Assembly: GCF_030116705.1 (NCBI RefSeq)
Contig: NZ_JAOTIK010000001.1
Coordinates: 3,739,001 to 3,803,000 of the forward strand
Source of the DNA: Streptomyces sp. ML-6
GTDB taxonomy: Bacteria > Actinomycetota > Actinomycetes > Streptomycetales > Streptomycetaceae
Length of the DNA stretch: 64,000 nt
Direction of reading: 5' to 3'
Shown here: piece by piece, positions 58,308 through 64,000 of the stretch
Position numbering within the stretch: the first letter of the stretch is position 1
Layout: each line of letters begins with the position of its first letter
The notes under the pieces: model-generated
Told to the model about the DNA's origin: nothing
Seen by the model: the letters and a program-made list of their open reading frames with translations, nothing else
The model's database searches: none
Program-made: the position numbers and the translations under genes

Positions 58308-59264
58308 TCACATGCCGTGGACGGCGGGCACCGTGCCGAGGCGGCCGGCCTGGAAGTCCTCGAACGCCTGCTTCAGCTCGGCCTGGCTGTTCATCACGAA
58401 CGGCCCGTAGTGCGCCATCGGCTCGCGGATCGGCCGGCCGCCGAGCAGCACGACCTCCAGGTCCGGGGTGTTGCCGTCCTGCTGCTCGTCCGCGCGGACG
58501 GTCAGCGAGGAGCCGGCGCCGAAGACCGCCGTCTGCCCCATGTGCACGGGGCGGCGCTCCGCACCGACACTGCCGCGGCCCGCCATCACGTACGCGAGTC
58601 CGTTGAAGTCCTCGCGCCACGGCAGGGTCACCTCGGCGCCGGGGCGCACGGTGGCGTGGATCATCGTGATCGGGGTGTGGGTGATGCCGGGGCCCTCGTG
58701 CCCGTCGAGCTCACCGGCGATGACGCGGAGCAGCGCGCCGCCGTCCGGGGAGGTGAGGAGCTGGACCTGGCCCCCGCGGATGTCCTGGTAGCGGGGGGCC
58801 ATCATCTTGTCGGCCCGGGGCAGGTTCACCCAGAGCTGGAGGCCGTGGAAGAGGCCGCCCGACATCACGAGGGACTCCGGCGGGGCCTCGATGTGCAGGA
58901 GGCCGGAGCCCGCGGTCATCCACTGGGTGTCGCCGTTGCGGATGGTGCCGCCGCCGCCGTTGGAGTCCTGGTGGACGAAGGTCCCGTCGATCAGGTACGT
59001 GACGGTCTCGAAGCCGCGGTGCGGGTGCCAGGGCGTTCCCTTCGGCTCGCCGGCCGCGTACTCCACCTCGCCCATCTGGTCCATCATGATGAACGGGTCG
59101 AGGTACTTGTAGTTGATCCCGGCGAACGCACGGCGAACCGGGAAGCCCTCGCCCTCGAACCCGCTCGGCGCCGTGGTGACGGCGAGCACGGGACGGGCCG
59201 TGGCGTCGCCCGGGGCGACCACCTTGGGCAGGGTCAGCGGGTTTTCGACAGTCACTGCGGGCAT
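58308..59264 (-). CDS. Pirin family protein
   Basis: A 318-residue double-cupin. The N-terminal cupin contains the metal ligands in HPHRGFETVTYLIDG and HQDSNG, and the C-terminal cupin is typical of bacterial pirins. Several pirins show quercetin 2,3-dioxygenase activity; others act as redox-sensitive regulators, for example of pyruvate dehydrogenase. ATG 59264 follows GGAGG. A 24-base motif with GTTCA repeats, similar to one upstream of the LLM monooxygenase gene, lies 26 bases before the start and may bind a repressor. Confidence 0.92.
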   Translation of the reverse strand: MPAVTVENPLTLPKVVAPGDATARPVLAVTTAPSGFEGEGFPVRRAFAGINYKYLDPFIMMDQMGEVEYAAGEPKGTPWHPHRGFETVTYLIDGTFVHQDSNGGGGTIRNGDTQWMTAGSGLLHIEAPPESLVMSGGLFHGLQLWVNLPRADKMMAPRYQDIRGGQVQLLTSPDGGALLRVIAGELDGHEGPGITHTPITMIHATVRPGAEVTLPWREDFNGLAYVMAGRGSVGAERRPVHMGQTAVFGAGSSLTVRADEQQDGNTPDLEVVLLGGRPIREPMAHYGPFVMNSQAELKQAFEDFQAGRLGTVPAVHGM

Positions 59265-59290
59265 GGGAGCCACCTCCGGCTTGGTCTTCC

Positions 59291-59314
59291 CCCAATTTAG
59301 TTGAACAGTGAACA
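59291..59314 (-). promoter_or_regulatory. Motif with GTTCA repeats upstream of pirin gene
   Basis: Read on the minus strand it is TGTTCACT-GTTCAAC followed by TAAATTGGG. It matches 18 of 24 positions at 15546-15569, in the same orientation relative to the gene and close to the start codon in both cases. Confidence 0.5.
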
Positions 59315-59362
59315 TCTTGCAAGGCCCCATCCATTCCCGCACCGCCCCGCGCACGACGAGAA

Positions 59363-59395
59363 GGGCCTGTACCGATCGGTACAGGCCCTGTTTTT
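59363..59395. terminator. Palindromic terminator between sseB-like and pirin genes
   Basis: A 26-base perfect palindrome from GGGCCTGTACCG to CGGTACAGGCCC, followed on the plus strand by TGTTTTT and on the minus strand by TTCTC. It most likely ends the sseB-like transcript on the minus strand. Confidence 0.7.
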
Positions 59396-59457
59396 CGGCG
59401 ATTCCACTCGGCTGCCGACCGCACTCCCGCGACGCCTCAGCCGTACACGCAACACGC

Positions 59458-59526
59458 CAGCCGCACGCGCGGCGCCCCGTCAGCCGCACGCGCGGCGCCC
59501 CGTCAGCCGCACGCGCGGCGGCGCGT
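59458..59526. repeat. Three tandem 23-bp units after sseB-like stop codon
   Basis: Units at 59458-59480 and 59481-59503 are identical, and 59504-59526 differs at two bases. The 3' end of the coding region (59527 onward) is a fourth, diverged unit (CAGCCGTACATGCGGCG). The repeat looks like a duplication of the gene's own end. Confidence 0.8.
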
Positions 59527-59966
59527 CAGCCGTACATGCGGCGCATCGCGAAGTCGACCATCTGCTCCACGGCCTTCGCGTCGAAGACCATGCGGTGCTC
59601 GCCCTCCATGTCGAGGACGAAGCCGTAGCCGGTCGGCAGCAGGTCGATCACCTCGGCGCCGGTGATCACGAAGTACTTGGACTCCTTGCCCGCGTACCGC
59701 CGCAGCTCCTTGAGCGTGGTGAACATCGGGATCACCGGCTGCTGGGTGTTGTGCAGCGCCAGGAACCCGGGATTGTCGCCGCGCGGGCAGTAGACCTTCG
59801 ACGTCGCGAAGATCTGCTGGAAGTCCTCGGCGGACAGCGAGCCGGTCGTGAAGGCACGCACCGCGTCCCCCAGGGACGGCGGCGAGGGCTCCGGATACAG
59901 CGGCTGCTCGCCGTAGCCGCCACCCATCTGCTGCTGTGCGCCCGGGTTCTGGTCGTAGCCGTACAT
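59526..59966 (-). CDS. SseB-like N-terminal domain protein
   Basis: A 146-residue protein. A Gly/Gln/Pro-rich start (MYGYDQNPGAQQQMGGGYG) is followed by an SseB-type domain with VYCPRGDNPGFLALHN, VIPMFTTLKELRRYAGKESKYF and LLPTGYGFVLDMEGEHRMVFDA. SseB-like proteins are common in actinobacteria, and some are linked to ESX-like or ter loci; their function is not settled. No clear Shine-Dalgarno precedes ATG 59966. Its 3' end grades into 23-bp tandem repeats. It is divergent from the acyl-CoA dehydrogenase gene. Confidence 0.8.
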   Translation of the reverse strand: MYGYDQNPGAQQQMGGGYGEQPLYPEPSPPSLGDAVRAFTTGSLSAEDFQQIFATSKVYCPRGDNPGFLALHNTQQPVIPMFTTLKELRRYAGKESKYFVITGAEVIDLLPTGYGFVLDMEGEHRMVFDAKAVEQMVDFAMRRMYG

Positions 59967-60138
59967 GCCGCAAAGAGTAATCGGACACATCGGGGCCTTG
60001 AGGGGTTGCGTCTTATTACTGACGGGTAGCATCATCGTAGAGGTCAGCTGATATACGCACGTCGGCTCGTCGCCCGTCCGGCCCGCACCCCGACCCCCGG
60101 GGCGCCGCGCGCCACCGCTATTGATTACGGAGCCTTCC

Positions 60139-61965
60139 ATGGGGCACTACAAGTCGAATCTCCGCGACATCGAGTTCAACCTCTTCGAGGTCCTCGGTCG
60201 CGACAAGACGTACGGCACCGGTCCGTTCGCCGAGATGGACGTCGAGACGGCGAAGAGCATCCTCGAGGAGGTCACCCGCCTCGCGGAGAACGAGCTGGCC
60301 GAGTCCTTCGCGGACGCCGACCGCAACCCGCCGGTCTTCGACCCGGAGACCAACACCGCCCCGGTCCCGGCGGCCTTCAAGAAGTCGTACAAGGCGTTCA
60401 TGGACTCCGAGTACTGGCGTCTGGGCCTGCCCGAGGAGATCGGCGGCACCACCTCGCCGCGCTCCCTGATCTGGGGCTACGCGGAGCTGCTGCTCGGCGC
60501 CAACCCGGCCATCTGGATGTACTGCTCCGGCCCGGCGTTCGCCGGCATCCTCTTCGAGGAGGGCAACGAGGCGCAGAAGAAGATCGCCGAGATCGCCGTC
60601 GAGAAGCAGTGGGGCTCGACGATGGTGCTGACCGAGCCGGACGCCGGTTCCGACGTCGGCGCGGGCCGCACGAAGGCCGTCGAGCAGGCGGACGGCTCCT
60701 GGCACATCGAGGGCGTGAAGCGCTTCATCACCTCGGGCGAGCACGACATGTCCGAGAACATCCTCCACTACGTGCTGGCCCGCCCCGAGGGCGCCGGCCC
60801 CGGCACGAAGGGCCTCTCCCTCTTCCTGGTCCCGAAGTTCGAGTTCGACTGGACCACCGGCGAGCTGGGCGAGCGCAACGGCGTGTACGCGACCAACGTC
60901 GAGCACAAGATGGGCCTCAAGGCGTCCAACACCTGCGAGATGACCTTCGGCGACAAGCACCCCGCCAAGGGCTGGCTGATCGGCGACAAGCACGACGGCA
61001 TCCGCCAGATGTTCCGCATCATCGAGTTCGCCCGCATGATGGTCGGCACGAAGGCGATCGCGACCCTGTCGACCGGCTACCTGAACGCGCTGGAGTACGC
61101 CAAGGAGCGCGTCCAGGGCACGGACCTGTCGCAGTTCATGGACAAGACCGCCCCCAAGGTCACCATCACGCACCACCCCGACGTGCGCCGCTCCCTCATG
61201 ACGCAGAAGGCGTACGCGGAGGGCATGCGCTCCCTCGTGCTGTACACCGCCACCGTCCAGGACGCGATCCAGGAGAAGGAGGCCGCGGGCGAGGACGCGA
61301 AGGCGCTGCACGGCCTCAACGACCTGCTGCTCCCGATCGTGAAGGGCTACGGCTCCGAGAAGTCGTACGAGCAGCTGGCGCAGTCGCTCCAGACCTTCGG
61401 CGGCTCCGGGTACCTCCAGGAGTACCCGATCGAGCAGTACATCCGTGACGCCAAGATCGACACGCTGTACGAGGGCACGACCGCGATCCAGGGCCAGGAC
61501 TTCTTCTTCCGGAAGATCGTCCGCGACCAGGGCGCCTCGCTGAACACCCTCGCCGAGGAGATCAAGAAGTTCCTCGCCGGCGCCCAGGGCAACGAGGAGC
61601 TGGCCGGTGCGCTGGACTCGCTCGCCAAGGCGGCCGTCGACCTGGAGGCGATCGTCGGCACGATGATCACCGACCTCACCGCGACCGGCGAGGACGTCAA
61701 GAACATCTACAAGGTGGGCCTCAACACCACCCGCCTGCTGATGGCCTCCGGCGATGTCGTCGTCGGCTACCTGCTGCTCAAGGGCGCCGCCGTCGCGGCC
61801 GAGAAGCTGCCGACCGCGACCGGCAAGGACGTCGCGTTCTACCGGGGCAAGATCGCCGCCGCGAAGTTCTTCGCCGCGAACGTCCTGCCGGGCGTCTCGA
61901 CCGAGCGCGCGCTCGCCGAAGCCGTCGACAACTCGCTGATGGAGCTGGACGAGGCCGCCTTCTAG
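60139..61965 (+). CDS. Acyl-CoA dehydrogenase (long, FadE5-like)
   Basis: A 608-residue FAD-dependent dehydrogenase, longer than the classic ~380-residue type, with the C-terminal extension of the long bacterial class. [19 protein letters not shown] is the FAD/substrate loop, [35 protein letters not shown] contains the usual flavin-contact region, and the catalytic Glu is expected in YEGTT. It oxidises acyl-CoA in beta-oxidation at the cytosolic side. ATG 60139 has GGAG 7 bases upstream. Electron-transfer partners are not nearby. Confidence 0.95.
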   Translation: MGHYKSNLRDIEFNLFEVLGRDKTYGTGPFAEMDVETAKSILEEVTRLAENELAESFADADRNPPVFDPETNTAPVPAAFKKSYKAFMDSEYWRLGLPEEIGGTTSPRSLIWGYAELLLGANPAIWMYCSGPAFAGILFEEGNEAQKKIAEIAVEKQWGSTMVLTEPDAGSDVGAGRTKAVEQADGSWHIEGVKRFITSGEHDMSENILHYVLARPEGAGPGTKGLSLFLVPKFEFDWTTGELGERNGVYATNVEHKMGLKASNTCEMTFGDKHPAKGWLIGDKHDGIRQMFRIIEFARMMVGTKAIATLSTGYLNALEYAKERVQGTDLSQFMDKTAPKVTITHHPDVRRSLMTQKAYAEGMRSLVLYTATVQDAIQEKEAAGEDAKALHGLNDLLLPIVKGYGSEKSYEQLAQSLQTFGGSGYLQEYPIEQYIRDAKIDTLYEGTTAIQGQDFFFRKIVRDQGASLNTLAEEIKKFLAGAQGNEELAGALDSLAKAAVDLEAIVGTMITDLTATGEDVKNIYKVGLNTTRLLMASGDVVVGYLLLKGAAVAAEKLPTATGKDVAFYRGKIAAAKFFAANVLPGVSTERALAEAVDNSLMELDEAAF

Positions 61966-61991
61966 CCGCCGTTCAAGATCGTCAACACGCG

Positions 61992-62021
61992 CCGCCACCC
62001 GGACACGCTTTCGGGTGGCGG
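61992..62021 (+). terminator. Hairpin after acyl-CoA dehydrogenase gene
   Basis: CCGCCACCCG pairs with CGGGTGGCGG, a 10-bp stem with a 10-base loop, 26 bases after the stop. No strong T tract. Confidence 0.55.
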
Positions 62022-62083
62022 TGCTGTCGTATCAGCTGGGTACGCTGACGGCAGGGCTCAGAATCCCGTCCATGGGAGGAACC

Positions 62084-62695
62084 ATGACCGCCGAGGCACT
62101 GCCCGAAGCGTCGCAGTCGCGGCGCGACGATTCCACGTGGCCGGTCCCACCGCCGGACGGCTGGACCGTGGACGAATTCTTCACGCTCGACCTCCCGCCG
62201 CACGCAGAGCTGATCGACGGGAGTCTGGTTTTCGTGAGTCCGCAGCGGAAGTTCCACACGCTGGCGATGTATCTGCTGGAACAGGGGCTGCGCAGTCACG
62301 TTCCGGAAGATCTGCGCGTCCGTCGGGAGATGGCCGTCGTGCTCGGCAGGCGCAATGTCCCGGAACCCGACCTCGTCGTGGTGACGGCCGAGGCGGACAA
62401 GGACCAGCGCCAGACCCGCTACGAGGCCGCCGACGTCCTGCTCGCCGTCGAGGTGGTCTCCCCCGACTCCGAGGACCGCGACCGCGACACCAAGCCCCAC
62501 AAGTACGCGGCGGCGGGCATCCCGCACTTCTGGCGGGTCGAGATGGACGGCGCGCACGACCGGCCCGTGGTGTGGACGTACGAGTGCGACGCGGTGAGCG
62601 GGACGTACGCCCCGACCGGGGTCCACCGCGACCGGCTGAAGCTCTCCGTCCCGTACGACATCGACATCGACCTGACCGCCATCGACCGGCTGTAG
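62084..62695 (+). CDS. Uma2 family protein (DUF820)
   Basis: A 203-residue protein. VPEPDLVVV, LLAVEVVSPDSEDRDRDTKPHKYAAAGIPHFWRVE and the N-terminal FFTLDLPPHAELIDGSLVF are clear Uma2 signatures with the Asp and Glu-x-x-Ser motif of the PD-(D/E)XK fold. ATG 62084 follows GGGAGGAAC. It differs strongly from the other Uma2 protein at 48765-49346, so the two are not a recent duplication. Function unknown. Confidence 0.9.
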   Translation: MTAEALPEASQSRRDDSTWPVPPPDGWTVDEFFTLDLPPHAELIDGSLVFVSPQRKFHTLAMYLLEQGLRSHVPEDLRVRREMAVVLGRRNVPEPDLVVVTAEADKDQRQTRYEAADVLLAVEVVSPDSEDRDRDTKPHKYAAAGIPHFWRVEMDGAHDRPVVWTYECDAVSGTYAPTGVHRDRLKLSVPYDIDIDLTAIDRL

Positions 62696-62791
62696 ACCTG
62701 GTGCCGTCCCGCCGCACCGGCCCTCCTCTCTACTATCGGACGTCCAACAGCCGGAGGGGGCGGGTTCACTCATGGGTGGCAAGGGTTTCGC

Positions 62792-62845
62792 GGGGATACG
62801 GCAGAACCGGGGGAGTCGGGGGATACGGGAGAACCGGGTGAGCCG
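62792..62845 (+). repeat. 27-bp tandem duplication before lipoprotein start
   Basis: Two adjacent 27-base units, 62792-62818 and 62819-62845, with few differences. The second carries the GTG and ribosome site used as start here. In frame they would encode GIRQNRGSR and GIRENRVSR. Confidence 0.8.
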
Positions 62846-63482
62846 GGGGTTCCTGGCGGCCGGGGCGGCGCTGCTGCTGCTCGCGGGCTGCGGTAGCGGG
62901 GACGACGCCGAGGCGGCGGCGCTCGACCGGAAGCAGGTCGCCTCCGTGCTGCCGGACGCGAAAGCCGTACCGGGCTGGCGGAACTACATGAAGCCCGAGG
63001 CCCAGAAACCGGTGGCCGATTTCCCGCCGCCGGTCTGCACGGCCGACACGAAGGAGAAGCGGAAGACGGCCTGCGCCCCGGTCACGTCCTGGGGCACCTC
63101 GGCCTTCGTGCGGAAGCCGGACGGGACCACGCTGAACTTCTGGGTCCTCGCCTACGAGGACGAGAAGACCGCAGCCGCCGCCCACGACGTCCTGATCGAG
63201 TGGTACGGCGGGGACCGGGTCGGCATGGACGCCCGGAAGGTGGACCTGGGCGACATCGGCGACGACCGGGAGGCCAACCGCGCCGCCGTCGGCACCCTGG
63301 GCGGACCGGCCACGATCGCGCAGCTCCGGGTCGGGACGACCGTCCTGGGCATCAGCACCGGCACCCCGGGGAAGAAGACCGTCCCCGACGAGCGGGTCCA
63401 GGCGTTCGCCACCATGTTCGCCGAGCGGGCGCAGCAGGCACAGAACGGGGAGAAACCCTCCGCGAAGGTCTCCGGGCAGTGA
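62838..63482 (+). CDS. Lipoprotein of unknown function
   Basis: A 214-residue lipoprotein with a compact signal MSRGFLAAGAALLLLAGC from a GTG at 62838, which has GGGAG 6 bases upstream. An ATG at 62772 would add 22 residues made of a tandem duplication and has a poorly placed ribosome site. The mature part resembles Streptomyces lipoproteins with the pattern PDAKAVPGWRNYMKP and two Cys (VCTADTKEKRKTACAP) that may pair. No function is known. Confidence 0.72.
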   Translation: MSRGFLAAGAALLLLAGCGSGDDAEAAALDRKQVASVLPDAKAVPGWRNYMKPEAQKPVADFPPPVCTADTKEKRKTACAPVTSWGTSAFVRKPDGTTLNFWVLAYEDEKTAAAAHDVLIEWYGGDRVGMDARKVDLGDIGDDREANRAAVGTLGGPATIAQLRVGTTVLGISTGTPGKKTVPDERVQAFATMFAERAQQAQNGEKPSAKVSGQ

Positions 63483-63609
63483 GCGGGCAGCGAGCAGGAA
63501 GCGAGTGGGCGGTGAAGGGGCGCTGACCGGACATCGGACGGCCATTGGGCGGACGCCCTCCGGGGACGGAAGTGAAGCCCTCCGGTCCGGTCTCGTTACA
63601 GTGAGGAAC

Positions 63610-64000
63610 ATGAGTTCCTCCCCCCGCTTCGACCGCGGCCACACCGACGATCTCCAGGCCTTCCTGATGGCCTCCCCCTCCCCGTACCACGCCGTGGCCA
63701 CCGCGGCCGGGCGCCTGGAGAAGGCGGGGTTCCGGCAGGTCGAGGAGACCGCGGCCTGGGACGGCAGTACCGGGGGGAAGTACGTGCTGCGCGGCGGCGC
63801 GATCGTGGCCTGGTACGTACCGGAGGGCGCCGGGGCGCACACCCCGTTCCGGATCATCGGGGCGCACACCGACTCGCCGAACCTGCGGGTCAAGCCGCTG
63901 CCCGACACCGGGGCGCACGGCTGGCGGCAGGTCGCCGTGGAGATCTACGGCGGGACGCTGCTCAACACCTGGCTCGACCGGGACCTCGGCCTCGCCGGCC
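63610..64000 (+). CDS. M18-family aminopeptidase, 3' end beyond window
   Basis: The first 130 residues of a zinc aminopeptidase (DAP/ApeB type). MSSSPRFDRGHTDDLQAFL begins the family's N-terminal segment, ASPSPYHAV is conserved, GAHTDSPNLRVKP holds the first zinc-ligand His and Asp, and WLDRDLGLAG is the next conserved block. The full protein is normally about 430 residues. GAGGAAC precedes ATG 63610. It is truncated by the window edge, not by mutation. Confidence 0.92.
   Translation, partial: MSSSPRFDRGHTDDLQAFLMASPSPYHAVATAAGRLEKAGFRQVEETAAWDGSTGGKYVLRGGAIVAWYVPEGAGAHTPFRIIGAHTDSPNLRVKPLPDTGAHGWRQVAVEIYGGTLLNTWLDRDLGLAG

Noticed and set aside
48765..62695. The two Uma2 genes as copies of one mobile element
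   Set aside because: Their sequences are very different, and no inverted repeats or transposase flank either gene.

Overview
The window is high-GC DNA (well above 65% by eye) with strong third-position G/C bias, GTG and TTG starts, leaderless-looking genes and Streptomyces hallmarks: the XRE/DUF397 pair with a divergent RsbW-like ATPase, a SpoIIE phosphatase with a C-terminal anti-sigma-like ATPase domain, SseB-like and Uma2 proteins, and many lipoproteins. I read it as a chromosomal segment of a Streptomyces or close relative. It carries housekeeping aminoacyl-tRNA synthetases (trpS, metG, aspS) and a candidate parS site, which would fit a position on the chromosome core. No integrase, transposase, phage structural gene, tRNA, rRNA, CRISPR array or natural-product megasynthase was seen.

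Layout. 1-18 kb: a giant MoxR-like AAA+ protein cut by the left edge, a TrkA-type two-Rossmann ion-channel protein, a lipoprotein, a crystallin/I36-like secreted protein, a DEDDh exonuclease, trpS with an apparent tryptophan attenuator, an RsbW-like ATPase, the XRE-DUF397 pair, a Fic protein with a palindromic operator, and an LLM flavin monooxygenase plus FMN reductase pair followed by a universal stress protein.

18.1-37.7 kb: a dense block of interlocked, translationally coupled operons that is the most unusual part of the window. It encodes a helical protein, a VWA-like lipoprotein and a 4-TM protein (minus); a stand-alone radical-SAM activase-like protein (plus); a macro-domain protein (minus); a transmembrane Ser/Thr kinase, a coiled-coil protein, a ClpB-D2-like AAA+ unfoldase and a zinc-ribbon/FHA protein (plus, start-stop coupled); then a TPR-like/CHAT caspase-family protease, a MbcA/ParS-like antitoxin and a RES-domain NAD+-degrading toxin (minus, start-stop coupled); and a zinc-ribbon protein with a small membrane protein (plus). 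This looks like a regulated cell-suicide or stress system: kinase/FHA signalling, an unfoldase, a protease that could release the RES toxin, and a macro domain that could read ADP-ribose products. The functional wiring is inference.

37.8-64 kb: membrane proteins, a quinone-reductase-like MDR protein, DUF2630, an S4 RNA-binding protein, a secreted protein, a PE-rich VWA protein, an OmpR-type two-component system, metG, a Uma2 protein, an L,D-transpeptidase lipoprotein, a secreted amidase, aspS, a PAS-GAF-SpoIIE-HATPase phosphatase, an AI-2E family permease, a pirin, an SseB-like protein, an acyl-CoA dehydrogenase, a second Uma2 protein, a lipoprotein and a right-edge-truncated M18 aminopeptidase. 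A 24-nt motif lies upstream of both the LLM monooxygenase and the pirin, suggesting one regulator for both.
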